Made by a program: the position numbers and the translations under genes. Shown one piece after another: positions 8,179 through 16,943 of a DNA stretch of 64,000 nt. Numbering within the stretch: the stretch's first letter is position 1; each line of letters starts with the position of its first letter. Source of the stretch: a virus; the IMG/VR virus record IMGVR_UViG_3300042889_002648, positions 36,775-100,774 of that record; one strand, given 5' to 3'. The notes under the pieces were generated by a model. The model was not told where the DNA came from, ran no database searches, and saw nothing but the letters and a program-made list of their open reading frames with translations.

Positions 8179-9446
8179 ATAATTTGATACCAGTTTAGCA
8201 GTGCATTAAATGTAGAATTGGTTGCATCCGCAGCTATTGCTAATGTGTATACATCAGAAACACCTGCTTGAGTTCGACCTAATTGTAAAAATAAACTTCC
8301 CAAATTATCCAATTCTACTGATTCGCTGGCATTTGTAAGGAATCCGGATTTTACTATGGTTCCACCAGTCATAATTGAATCACTTATTGCAAATTCGGTA
8401 GTGACGCAATCTGGGTGAACAGTCCATGTAGGAGATGTTGTAAAGGTTGCATTTTTTATTAGAGCCCATTGATATTTTTTATTTTGTTCAATAACAATAG
8501 AAACACCAGTAGGAATAATTATACCATCTAACTTAGACGATGATAAGCGAATTGATACAGCATTAAAGAATTTTCCTCGATCAGCAGTTGTCGCATTGGT
8601 TTGCCGTGTGACAAATACTGATGCCGACGATGCCTGACAATATGTAATTGATTCTGGGTTATAGCCACCCTCTGAAATAGCAGTGCTGCATATTTGTTTA
8701 AGTGTTCCACTAGCAGATCCTAAATTTTCAATTTCATATCGTATTGGCAGACATGCAGTTGTCATGTATGTCGTGGTGCGAACATTATCATTATGAAATA
8801 CATGAGCGACAACAGGTTTACCGTGTACAATAAATCCACAACGAACGTCGCCTACACCAAGCCATTCAATGTCAATCCAAAAAATATTAGACTTTGTAAC
8901 GTCGAGTGTCACGTCTGAATAACCAGATCCATTAAATTTATCGCCGATCCATTCGCTTTGAGGTACACGAATTGTTGTACCTAAGCTTTGACTGCGAAGC
9001 ACAAGGAAGTTTCCAGTGCCATCATTTTCTAAATATATTCCATTGTCATTACCAAAATAACCAACTCTTTGGCGTAGCCCAGTGACTGGAGTTGCCATAA
9101 CAAAGGTTGACATAATGAGCAAACTTTTCCCAGGTTGATATGGCATTACCCGCTTTGACTCGCGAATGACCTTGCTGCCAGTTGTTGTTGTAACTGACAT
9201 ATTGATTGCACTCTCCGCAGAGACATGAGTGGTGCTTCCGCCAGACGCAGTTACAGTACTCCATTTATCATTTTCGGTATAACGATGTTGGCTTTCAAAT
9301 AGCGTGAATGGTTCAGACACACGTAAACGTCCAAATGCATCTACAAGAGCGCCACCTGGTGTAATTTGGTCTGATAGCATATTTACCTCGTAACGTGCAC
9401 CTTGCCGCGTTAGAGTGTTAGTACTTGATATGTATTGTGTAGGCAT
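8175..9446 (-). CDS. Virion structural protein
   Basis: A 423-aa protein, rich in Thr, Ser, Val and Gly with alternating patterns that suggest beta structure. The segment GRLRVSEPFTLFESQHRY near residue 39 is a hallmark of a virion protein family shared by marine T4-like phages and other large phages. It is probably a surface or tail-associated protein. It overlaps the downstream packaged-protein gene by 4 nt and is preceded by a 78-nt A/T-rich gap. Confidence 0.7.
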   Translation of the reverse strand: MPTQYISSTNTLTRQGARYEVNMLSDQITPGGALVDAFGRLRVSEPFTLFESQHRYTENDKWSTVTASGGSTTHVSAESAINMSVTTTTGSKVIRESKRVMPYQPGKSLLIMSTFVMATPVTGLRQRVGYFGNDNGIYLENDGTGNFLVLRSQSLGTTIRVPQSEWIGDKFNGSGYSDVTLDVTKSNIFWIDIEWLGVGDVRCGFIVHGKPVVAHVFHNDNVRTTTYMTTACLPIRYEIENLGSASGTLKQICSTAISEGGYNPESITYCQASSASVFVTRQTNATTADRGKFFNAVSIRLSSSKLDGIIIPTGVSIVIEQNKKYQWALIKNATFTTSPTWTVHPDCVTTEFAISDSIMTGGTIVKSGFLTNASESVELDNLGSLFLQLGRTQAGVSDVYTLAIAADATNSTFNALLNWYQII

Positions 9447-9524
9447 TTTTTTATTTACATTTTAAAATTATGTGGTATAATAATATAGATTCAATATAAT
9501 ACAACAACGTAATTTAAATACGCC

Positions 9525-10295
9525 TTAAGATTTGATATTACGTTTTAAAGTATTAATCAATGATGAATCACCTGTAATTATTCCAACAAGTGACAGGAAT
9601 GTATTCATGATTAGATCCTTTTGAGATGGTGTTAAAGTTTTGCCATCTTCAAGATTCTTAACAGCAAGAACCAAAGGTTGAATGTTTGTTTCATCTACCA
9701 GACCAACAGCTGCAAGCTGTTTAAACTTGGTATAGTCAACACTTTCATTGGTCATCTTGACATCGCCATATTCATATTCGCCATCATCAATATTAATATC
9801 GTATTTCTCGTCAACAGCAGTATATAATTCGTCAACCGTTGCATAGATGTTTGAGATAGCCTTTACAATATCGTCATCAATATTTTCTTGATCTGAAATG
9901 CAATCATAAATCTCTTCAGTCATTTCTGTAATTTCATCAAGTAAAGCCAATGCTTCACCTACAGGATCGGTTTCCTCTGCGCCCTCTTTAATGCTGTTGC
10001 TGCGCTTTTGTAACTCCTTTACAATATCGTTAACTTTTGCATATTTTAATGTACCTTCAATGTCAACCAATGAATATGGTTTGGACGCATTATCGGTAAC
10101 TGCAACAAAGATGTCAGCATACTTGCCTGCTCTCATTGGAAGACCATACAATTCGATAATGTTATCGACATTTGTATAGTAGGTGTTATTCCCAGGTTTA
10201 GCTGCTTTAAATCCAAGAGTCTTTAATACGCTCTTAAGTAATTTAATTTCGACTTCAGATGCCGATTCGTTTAGGATATCATTTAGTTTCTTCAT
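9525..10295 (-). CDS. Packaged acidic protein with (I/L)xE N-terminus
   Basis: A 256-aa acidic protein. The start MKKLNDILNE ends in L-N-E, matching the prohead-protease-type signal of its neighbours. The middle (residues 105-185) is strongly acidic, with DEITEMTEEIYDCISDQE. No enzyme motif is visible. It probably travels in the capsid or forms part of the prohead core. Confidence 0.6.
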   Translation of the reverse strand: MKKLNDILNESASEVEIKLLKSVLKTLGFKAAKPGNNTYYTNVDNIIELYGLPMRAGKYADIFVAVTDNASKPYSLVDIEGTLKYAKVNDIVKELQKRSNSIKEGAEETDPVGEALALLDEITEMTEEIYDCISDQENIDDDIVKAISNIYATVDELYTAVDEKYDINIDDGEYEYGDVKMTNESVDYTKFKQLAAVGLVDETNIQPLVLAVKNLEDGKTLTPSQKDLIMNTFLSLVGIITGDSSLINTLKRNIKS

Positions 10296-11302
10296 AGTGA
10301 TTGAATATATTTATTATAAGTTTCTTTAAGTGTTACGATTGACTCCATGTTTGGATTGAGCGATACAAATTCATGAATATGTTCTAGGTCGCAAGAACCT
10401 GTTGCAAGTGCAACAATTTTAATCTTACGTGCAGTCTCTAAGTCAACGGCTTCATCTAACTTATATTCTCCTTTTTTGAGTGTAAGATTAATAACATCGC
10501 CTTTTTTGTCGCTCTTTCTATGCTGAACATTAATGCGCCCATCAGGAAACTTGTGAAAGATATTAGCTGTTTTTCCATGCAATATATTTCCCGGTGCTGT
10601 GATGGTTACAGTACCCATAGAATGAGTACCAGTAGCTTCATCGAGATTTGCGGATTCAGCATAATATTTTGGATCCAAGAAGTTGATCAAATCTGGGATT
10701 TTTGCGTCAACCGTAAATGCATCTGCTTTGTCCACTGCCATTGAATATAGTTTTGGATTCATATTATATAAGGTAATCATTATAGATTGTCCTTTACGCA
10801 ATGCCGGCATTTCCTTTCGCATTTTAGCAGCTGCATCAAGCAGTTCTTCAACATCAATTTTTGGAACAGCTTCTTGTAAAGATTCTTCTTTTACAAGTTT
10901 ACCGGAATTAATGTCATCTTGGTGATCATGGTAATATTCACCACTGTATACAACTCCTCCATTTTTTGCAGCATATTCATACGCACCTTTTCTTGTTTTG
11001 AAAGGTTTGATTTTTGCTTTGGCGTCCTTATTGTAAACAACCCATGATTCACCATAAGCTTCTTCCATTTCAAAATATTCGCTGTATTTTTTGTATGCAG
11101 CTTTTATTTGATCCGTCGTATGTGAAGGATACATCTTTTTGTGTTGAGCTTCAAACTCTTGATATGTTTTTTGTTTCATCTCGGTGTTAAATTGTTGTAT
11201 GCGTTGCCCTGGGGTGTCCTTTATGTATTTATATAATAGGCTAGGTGTACCTTCAAAGCCTGCGCCATATTCTTCATCAAGCTCCAAATTCATGTCCTGC
11301 AA
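10292..11302 (-). CDS. Probable head protein with several protease-type sites
   Basis: A 336-aa protein. Several internal L-x-E-A tetrads (SLQEA near 145, NLDEA near 221, KLDEA near 279) fit the T4 gp21 rule (L/I-x-E, then a small residue), so it may be cut into parts during head maturation. The middle piece contains FTVDAKIPDLINFLDPKYY. The start overlaps the upstream gene by 26 nt; Met4 is an alternative start. Confidence 0.55.
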   Translation of the reverse strand: MQDMNLELDEEYGAGFEGTPSLLYKYIKDTPGQRIQQFNTEMKQKTYQEFEAQHKKMYPSHTTDQIKAAYKKYSEYFEMEEAYGESWVVYNKDAKAKIKPFKTRKGAYEYAAKNGGVVYSGEYYHDHQDDINSGKLVKEESLQEAVPKIDVEELLDAAAKMRKEMPALRKGQSIMITLYNMNPKLYSMAVDKADAFTVDAKIPDLINFLDPKYYAESANLDEATGTHSMGTVTITAPGNILHGKTANIFHKFPDGRINVQHRKSDKKGDVINLTLKKGEYKLDEAVDLETARKIKIVALATGSCDLEHIHEFVSLNPNMESIVTLKETYNKYIQSL

Positions 11303-12260
11303 CTCTTTTCATTTGACGAGTAAATTCATCAAAGTCTGGTTTCTTTTTATAATATTTAATTGTTCGTGCATCGTCATCTTTACCTTTGATGCGCCAATCA
11401 TAACCTGCACTTAAACGCTCAGGATCGGTTGTGCGCACTACACGGCGCTCATAACCATCTTCCCAGCTTTCTTCATAAATAACATCCTGTATAAAAAATT
11501 TAGTATGACCTCCAGTTTCAGAAATGCATGTTATATAGTTAGGCCCACGCTCTTTAATTGTATACGATAGCCCATCTTTTTTAGAAATGATTCTTTCGCC
11601 AATATTGTATATCTCGCCAGAGATATAACGTTCACGTGTTTCACCTAAAGATTGGAATTGTATATGCTTGCGAAAACTATGGCTTTCCTTAAGGCCCATC
11701 CCAGTGCGCACTGCATTAAATAACTCTTTAACTTCCCCAAATGTTTTAGGGCATCCTTCAGCAAATGTCTTTAGGTCATTATTAGCAGCCGCATTACGTT
11801 GTACACTTTCATGTAGCGCTGATGGTGCTGGCACTATTCGTATACCATCAGAAAATTTATAATAACCATGCACACCGCGTATACCATTATATGCATGCAG
11901 CTGTTGTTTAAATTCAACTATATGTTCAGTCCGTACTAACATTGTTAGCTTTGTGTAACCCTCATTATAAGCTGATACCGCAACATCTACGGCATCTTTA
12001 ATATTACAATCACGTATAATATTACGGCCATATTGTGGAAACATCTTGCGCATATACCGTATTTTATCATCATAGTTTAACGGGTGTTCTTCATACCCTT
12101 CAGTTTGAAATGAATATACACGAAGCGTTGCGCTCTTTTTAGAGTGTACACTTGCAGCATTAAGTAGTGCTTCATCGTGTATTGTTGGTGGATTAAACGA
12201 ATCATATATCGCAACAAGTTCACGCGTCTTTTCAGTAATGTATCCTTTAAAGCTCTTCAT
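11277..12260 (-). CDS. HIGH-type nucleotidyltransferase, capsid-targeted
   Basis: A 327-aa protein. After the targeting-like start MKSFKGYITE comes a nucleotidyltransferase domain: AIYDSFNPPTIHDEAL near residue 18 carries the (H/N)-x-x-H-type nucleotide-binding loop of NMN- and pantetheine-adenylyltransferases, though the first His of the motif is Asn-Pro-Pro-Thr-Ile-His. The segment SDGIRIVPAPSALHESVQRNAA near 150 fits the second nucleotide-binding region. The C-terminal third (residues 200-327) looks like a separate basic domain. Substrate unknown; it may be injected with the DNA. Confidence 0.65.
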   Translation of the reverse strand: MKSFKGYITEKTRELVAIYDSFNPPTIHDEALLNAASVHSKKSATLRVYSFQTEGYEEHPLNYDDKIRYMRKMFPQYGRNIIRDCNIKDAVDVAVSAYNEGYTKLTMLVRTEHIVEFKQQLHAYNGIRGVHGYYKFSDGIRIVPAPSALHESVQRNAAANNDLKTFAEGCPKTFGEVKELFNAVRTGMGLKESHSFRKHIQFQSLGETRERYISGEIYNIGERIISKKDGLSYTIKERGPNYITCISETGGHTKFFIQDVIYEESWEDGYERRVVRTTDPERLSAGYDWRIKGKDDDARTIKYYKKKPDFDEFTRQMKRVAGHEFGA

Positions 12261-12265
12261 TATAA

Positions 12266-12754
12266 TTATTTTTTACGCTGAAAGCGAGCTGCATCTTTTG
12301 CGCGAACTTGCGGCAATAGGCGAGCTGCCAAACTCTTAATGATGGTCTTTTTACGTGCAAGTTGTTTTTCAACACCAGCACGTGCGCCAAAGGAAAGATC
12401 TCCTTTATTTTTTCCACCAGTTAGACGCTTTGTAATTTCGGCGCGAGCTGCACGCAATGCACGTGCTTTTAATACTACGTTACTTGCACGGCGACGCAAC
12501 GAGCGCGCACGGCCAATCCTAAGTGCAGACTTGTTGCGACGAAACGATGCGCGTCTAGCCATACGCTGTGCAGCTGTAAGTACTTCTTTAAGTTCAGGTG
12601 TGCTTTCATCAGTTTCAGCACCTTCATCAGCCATGAACGGACCTTTCTTACGTTTGCGATATGCATTAATCATTAGGTCTAGCGGATCATAATCGTATGA
12701 ACCGTCTGTTGGATCAACAGTCATTAGGTCTCGTAATCTTAGTGGTGTTTTCAT
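12266..12754 (-). CDS. Very basic head or DNA-binding protein
   Basis: A 162-aa protein with an acidic-neutral first third and a strongly basic remainder. TAAQRMARRASFRRNKSALR and GRARSLRRRA are an Arg/Ala-rich pattern I recall in head-gene regions of T4-like phages. It could condense DNA or serve as a prohead scaffold. A late-type box lies 10 nt in front. Confidence 0.6.
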   Translation of the reverse strand: MKTPLRLRDLMTVDPTDGSYDYDPLDLMINAYRKRKKGPFMADEGAETDESTPELKEVLTAAQRMARRASFRRNKSALRIGRARSLRRRASNVVLKARALRAARAEITKRLTGGKNKGDLSFGARAGVEKQLARKKTIIKSLAARLLPQVRAKDAARFQRKK

Positions 12755-12763
12755 CGTATAGTA

Positions 12764-12771
12764 TATTTATA
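12764..12771 (-). promoter_or_regulatory. T4-type late promoter box
   Basis: TATAAATA on the minus strand in the 22-nt gap before the basic protein gene at 12266-12754. The leader would be very short. Confidence 0.45.
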
Positions 12772-12776
12772 TATAC

Positions 12777-13244
12777 TTAACCTTTCTTATGGTTTGCCCA
12801 TAAGTCAGCATCACCAGTTGTTCGTGTTTTACCACCAACTATAAAACTATTAACGCGTGCATACGCCCATTGAAATTGTCCTGCTCCCGGGCGATGCCCT
12901 GTTTTCCAAGCAGCCATTCCTCGATCAAATACTTGTTTAAGTATCCCATATGCAATTCCACTTTTTTCAGATTTAGTCTTTAGTCCAGCAAGTTGCGCTT
13001 CTTCATCGAGCGTTTGGTATTGATCAAAATCTACAGATTCTTTACCATATTTTGCAGCATACGCTTTGGTATATTTGGAAGGAACTGTTTCAGCTGAGGC
13101 GTCACCGGGTGCAGGCTTGTATGCCGAAGGATCGTCATCGTCCTTTGATGCTTGACGATTAAATTGTGCAGCCCGACGTGCGCGTGTGCTCTTTGCAAGA
13201 CCAGTATAATAGTCTTCATCTAAATATCTTTTAAAGCTTTTCAT
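12777..13244 (-). CDS. Capsid-targeted protein with DUF5824-like C-terminus
   Basis: A 155-aa protein that starts MKSFKRYLDE (ends L-D-E). The C-terminal half, with GIAYGILKQVFDRGMAAWKT near 97 and WAYARVNSFIVGGKTR near 126, matches my memory of the DUF5824 family of phage head-region proteins. The region between is low complexity. It probably enters the capsid and loses its first 10 residues. Confidence 0.65.
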   Translation of the reverse strand: MKSFKRYLDEDYYTGLAKSTRARRAAQFNRQASKDDDDPSAYKPAPGDASAETVPSKYTKAYAAKYGKESVDFDQYQTLDEEAQLAGLKTKSEKSGIAYGILKQVFDRGMAAWKTGHRPGAGQFQWAYARVNSFIVGGKTRTTGDADLWANHKKG

Positions 13245-13269
13245 ATGTATTGTTTAAATCCTATCATAT

Positions 13270-14322
13270 TTATTTTGCGTATATTCCAGAACCAACCTCT
13301 AGATAAAATTTAGCTTCATTTGCTTCTTCACGCAATTTTGTTCTTATTTGAAAAATTGCTGCTTTTGTGTTCTTGTCGAGAAAAATCAAATTTGATCCTT
13401 TTACTTGTGCTATTAGTTTAACCGATTTTTTGAGTTTGTTAAAATAGTCTTGCGTGATTTCTTTTACAGCACCGCGTTGTATATCAATTACATCTGCCAA
13501 ATCATCACCAAATATATTTTTGCCTAAAAAGTTTAATGCATTGAGCGTAAAACTTGGGCTATTACTATTAAGAAGTATTTTGTCTTTCAAGTCTTCATAC
13601 ATACTTCTAATAAGTGCAAATTTAGCTTTTTGCTCAACAGGACCAACAAACGACTTTGCGAGTCTAACATATTTTTCTTTTGCATCCCATTTTATATTAA
13701 GAGCTTCGGCAATGCCCAACATACCAAAGTATGGTGAAAGACTTGATACGGTAACCGATTCTGACTTCAACGAAAACGGAATATCACCAGATGTTATCTT
13801 TTTATTTCCGTTACGTGTTTGTGCATATATTGTTAATGTGACATCTCCTTTGATTTTTCCGCCTGAGGATTCTCCAGCAATACCATCAGCAATAACAATA
13901 ATGTTTATGATATCTGCAGTTTTATTTTTTAAGAATGTATTTATGGCAGCATCGGCACGACGGACAAATGCAGAATTTTGAACTGCCTTTATGAGCTGAT
14001 CTATCTTCCTATCAATGTTTCCAATATCTTTTGATGACCTATACAAGACATCATAATCTTTACCAAAAGCACCTTGTATAGATTTTGGTTTTAGTCTCAT
14101 TTCAAATGAAACGTTAATAAAGTCAGGCATATTTTTTCCAACCTGACGTTTATTATTGGTCACTACATCATACTTAAATCTTCCTTTTGCAAAAACAGAG
14201 GTATCAATCTTAGTGCGAATTTGATTGAGTTTTTGTTTATCGACTTTTCCATATGCCAAGTACAAACTTAGAGCAATTGTAAAAATGCCTTCAATAACAT
14301 CGCCTTCATTCAATTTGCCCAT
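13270..14322 (-). CDS. Hypothetical phage protein, structural block
   Basis: A 350-aa protein with an N-terminal hydrophobic helix (EGIFTIALSLYLAYG, residues 11-25), a central IINIIVIADGIAGESSGG segment near 140, and a C-terminal KFYLEVGSGIY. It has a long Lys-rich helical middle. A late-type box is 10 nt upstream. I do not recognise the family; a nuclease-like or virion role are both possible. Confidence 0.55.
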   Translation of the reverse strand: MGKLNEGDVIEGIFTIALSLYLAYGKVDKQKLNQIRTKIDTSVFAKGRFKYDVVTNNKRQVGKNMPDFINVSFEMRLKPKSIQGAFGKDYDVLYRSSKDIGNIDRKIDQLIKAVQNSAFVRRADAAINTFLKNKTADIINIIVIADGIAGESSGGKIKGDVTLTIYAQTRNGNKKITSGDIPFSLKSESVTVSSLSPYFGMLGIAEALNIKWDAKEKYVRLAKSFVGPVEQKAKFALIRSMYEDLKDKILLNSNSPSFTLNALNFLGKNIFGDDLADVIDIQRGAVKEITQDYFNKLKKSVKLIAQVKGSNLIFLDKNTKAAIFQIRTKLREEANEAKFYLEVGSGIYAK

Positions 14323-14331
14323 TGTAATATA

Positions 14332-14339
14332 TATTTATA
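14332..14339 (-). promoter_or_regulatory. T4-type late promoter box
   Basis: TATAAATA on the minus strand, 10 nt before the ATG of the 350-aa protein (13270-14322). Confidence 0.45.
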
Positions 14340-14760
14340 ATTTCATAAACATCTTATATAGCAAGGCTTCCATACGCCGCGCTTCTTTTTCCCACGGGCG
14401 TGAATATTCGCATTCTTTACTCTTATAACGTACGCCATGCCATAGTTCATAATCTCCATGATAGACGAGTTCTTTAAGAGTAAATTGTTTTACGTGTACC
14501 AACTCATGAAAGAGCGTAAGTAAGAACTCTTTTGCGCATTGCACAAGATGTAAGTCAATATAATATGTATGTATATCAGTAGTACTATAGCATAATCCAT
14601 AAGCGCCTTCCTTCTCTAACAGGTTGTTTGCGCACTTAACGGTAAGGTATAGACATCTCTTGCGTGGTAACAATTCTTGTAGAGCAAATGTTATTGCTTT
14701 CTTTACTGTCGTTCGCAATTCAGGATCGTGTTTTAATCCATAGACACGTACTCTTATCAT
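14335..14760 (-). CDS. SprT-like zinc metalloprotease domain
   Basis: A 141-aa protein with the SprT/Spartan signature HELVHVKQ near residue 89 (two zinc His and the catalytic Glu) and a downstream WEKEARRME near 128 that can give the third ligand. SprT-like enzymes cut proteins, including DNA-crosslinked ones. It lies between a terminator and the structural block. Confidence 0.75.
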   Translation of the reverse strand: MIRVRVYGLKHDPELRTTVKKAITFALQELLPRKRCLYLTVKCANNLLEKEGAYGLCYSTTDIHTYYIDLHLVQCAKEFLLTLFHELVHVKQFTLKELVYHGDYELWHGVRYKSKECEYSRPWEKEARRMEALLYKMFMKL

Positions 14761-14780
14761 ACAATATTAATTATAAACAA

Positions 14781-14812
14781 TTTTGGCGCTACCATTTCTG
14801 ATAGCGCCAAAA
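14781..14812 (-). terminator. Rho-independent terminator after the AAA ATPase gene
   Basis: Perfect 11-bp stem TTTTGGCGCTA / TAGCGCCAAAA with a 10-nt loop, 22 nt after the ATPase stop on the minus strand, followed by TTGTTTATAATT. The T run is weak. Confidence 0.7.
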
Positions 14813-14834
14813 TGAGTTGGGTTTTTAAAATCTC

Positions 14835-16364
14835 TTATGCGTAATCTTCAATCATACGCGCAAGTTCGCTATCTGGAATTTCAATACCAGCTGCAAGCGC
14901 GCCTGCTGACATATTCAATCCACGTGATAACTTACGAAGGTTTGCGCTTTGCTTGCTCTTACCTTTGCGAAGTAATTCAACAACATGTAATCTTGATTTT
15001 TGGTCCAGTTTCATGCCGTCAGCCAATTCAATGGTGCCAACAATCTTCTCCATGAAATCATAAATTTCCATTTCGGTTGGATCGATGTTAATAATAAGTG
15101 CGCGTGTACGCAGCGCACCATCTGGATCCAATTTATCCAAGCTCAAGTTGGAGATAAAGATAATCTTACCAGTAAATTCAAAGTAACGTGGGATTTGACC
15201 GTTATCGAGAATTTCTTCGTCTGTAAGATCTCCTTCAGGATCAACTACGTTTTTGCCCATCTTGTTCCATACGAGCTTACGTACCTTCTTAGTATCGGTT
15301 GCCGCTTTAAGAAGGTTACGTGCTTCTTGGTCGCCCAATGCATCGTCACTATCATCGAAGAATACAACTTCATTCTTATAACGGAACAACAAGCTATATA
15401 GTCCAGCAGCACTTGCGCTACCTGTATTCTTGAAGTAACCGTTACCATCTCTCAATCCAAGGTCGGCAAGAATCTTTTCTGTGGTGTGTGTTTTACCTAC
15501 GCCGCCTTTACCAGATACAAACAGTGCATTGGATGCGCCGTTTACTGTAAATTTAACAAGGCGCTCAAGATCTTGCAATTGCGCTTCAAAGGATAGGCGT
15601 GTACGTTGATTTTCAAGCTCGTCAATTTGAGCATCTCCTTTATAGCGCTCTATTGAACTACCTTTGGTAATCTTACCTGTTACAATACCAACCTTTTGCA
15701 AGATTTCTTCTTTGCCGCTCTTAAGTGCTTTAAGATCTTTATTAGAGCCAGCCCAGACATACTTGGTGCCTTGCTTGGTAATAAGATCTGGGTATTTCAT
15801 TTCAAGCGCATCAAAAATCTTTACGCCTGAACTTTTAAATGCATTCCAAACTTTACCTTTGCTAAAAGAAGGGTCAACAATCATATCGACAATTTCGTCA
15901 AAGATTGTATCAAAGTCGTATTCAGCTGCCTCATGCAATACGTTTTCATATAGCGGTACACCATCAGCAATAGTGCTAATAGATCCTAGTGATGGTGTGC
16001 CACTGCTAATAATGTCAGCAATCACTGGAAGTGTTTTTACAAGAGATACAGTTTGATCAAATTCAATGTGAAATGGCGCAGATGAGATACCATCCCAATA
16101 GTCAATACTCTCAAGGTTATTTAATCCTGCAGCTCCACTTTGTTTCCAGTTAAAACGTACGCTAAGTCCTTTACGCACTGCATAGAAACGTAATCCAAAA
16201 CCAACACCGTTGGAATTTTGATATTGCTCTAGGCCTGGGTAGCGGAAGAAAACTTTACCAGTCTTCTTTTTAAGATAACGTGAAATAATGAATGCAGCTT
16301 TATTAACACCAGAGGTGGATAGCGCTTCGGATAGGTATTCTTTATAATGATTTAGGCTTGACAT
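14835..16364 (-). CDS. P-loop AAA-type ATPase with capsid-targeting-like start
   Basis: A 509-aa protein. The N-terminus (MSSLNHYKEYLSE) ends in L-S-E, like the packaged proteins. The C-terminal half is an ATPase: Walker A GKGGVGKT near residue 286, Walker B VVFFDDSDD near 335, sensor-like KIIFISNLSLD near 399 and an Arg in GALRTRALI. Residues 1-200 are unrelated to known domains to my eye. T4-like phages of marine origin carry relatives near head genes. The ATPase may act on DNA or on protein complexes early after injection. Confidence 0.7.
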   Translation of the reverse strand: MSSLNHYKEYLSEALSTSGVNKAAFIISRYLKKKTGKVFFRYPGLEQYQNSNGVGFGLRFYAVRKGLSVRFNWKQSGAAGLNNLESIDYWDGISSAPFHIEFDQTVSLVKTLPVIADIISSGTPSLGSISTIADGVPLYENVLHEAAEYDFDTIFDEIVDMIVDPSFSKGKVWNAFKSSGVKIFDALEMKYPDLITKQGTKYVWAGSNKDLKALKSGKEEILQKVGIVTGKITKGSSIERYKGDAQIDELENQRTRLSFEAQLQDLERLVKFTVNGASNALFVSGKGGVGKTHTTEKILADLGLRDGNGYFKNTGSASAAGLYSLLFRYKNEVVFFDDSDDALGDQEARNLLKAATDTKKVRKLVWNKMGKNVVDPEGDLTDEEILDNGQIPRYFEFTGKIIFISNLSLDKLDPDGALRTRALIINIDPTEMEIYDFMEKIVGTIELADGMKLDQKSRLHVVELLRKGKSKQSANLRKLSRGLNMSAGALAAGIEIPDSELARMIEDYA

Positions 16365-16369
16365 AAAAC

Positions 16370-16391
16370 TATTTATATAGCATTATTTATA
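16370..16391 (-). promoter_or_regulatory. Tandem T4-type late promoter boxes
   Basis: Two TATAAATA boxes on the minus strand, at 16370-16377 and 16384-16391, directly before the ATPase gene at 14835-16364. Confidence 0.5.
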
Positions 16392-16394
16392 AAA

Positions 16395-16943
16395 TTACAC
16401 ATTTAAGCCACTCACTGCACGAGACTTTCGTCCAGAACTAAACGGCGTATTGGCCACAGGCGTGTTATCAGGCTCTGTTGAGATGTTTGCCATAGGATCA
16501 CTAATATCATACAGTCTCATCTTTGGTAAATCAATTCCAATAGTAAATCGCTTGTTGGTTGTTGGATCATTGTACCGATTCTTAAGTTGCTTAACCATAA
16601 TTTGATTCATCTTGTCAAGTTGTTCGGTGCGAATAAATGCAAGCATCAAATCGGCTGTTGCAGGTAGTCCAAAACTGTTTTTTGTTAAAATGCCGTTGCA
16701 GTAAAATAGGTTATCGCCTGAGGTTGAAATGTCTGTAGTTTCAACCTCACCAACATCCTCAATAGAAACAATAGGATCATTATAATTTAGGTTAAGATCA
16801 CTTTTTGTATTCTTATCAATTTTTTCAGTTTCAAGCGCAATTAACATATCAGTTAATTCAAAAACATCGGTATGTTCGGACACCATACCCTTTGTGATAA
16901 GCTCATTTGCTTTAATTAGACAATATTCTTCAAGCGGTTGCAT
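16395..16943 (-). CDS. gp41-type helicase, C-terminal piece with C-intein 2
   Basis: A 182-aa protein: residues 1-89 end in a C-intein (GDNLFYCNGILTKN) and residues 90-182 are the helicase C-extein, beginning SFGLPATADLMLAF. This joins exactly to the ITDTSE end of the middle piece, giving the unbroken DnaB/gp41 sequence TSE-SFGLPATAD. The last intein pair is Lys-Asn, not the usual His-Asn. The first 45 residues are longer than most C-inteins, so Met33 is another possible start. The start overlaps the stop of the upstream endonuclease gene by 14 nt. Confidence 0.88.
   Translation of the reverse strand: MQPLEEYCLIKANELITKGMVSEHTDVFELTDMLIALETEKIDKNTKSDLNLNYNDPIVSIEDVGEVETTDISTSGDNLFYCNGILTKNSFGLPATADLMLAFIRTEQLDKMNQIMVKQLKNRYNDPTTNKRFTIGIDLPKMRLYDISDPMANISTEPDNTPVANTPFSSGRKSRAVSGLNV
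16677..16943 (-). other. C-intein 2 (split intein in the helicase)
   Basis: The intein part of the helicase C piece. The block G motif is CNGILTKN followed by Ser+1. Partner: the 96-aa N-intein at 18026-18313. Confidence 0.8.

Noticed and set aside
11226-11233. TATAAATA box inside the gene at 10292-11302
   Set aside because: It lies within coding sequence near the 5' end and no gene starts soon after, so it is probably a chance match.
13454-13981. Plus-strand open frame of 175 aa
   Set aside because: It is the antisense of a well-formed minus-strand gene (13270-14322), has no family motif, no start signal and Ser/Phe/Ile-rich composition typical of shadow frames.
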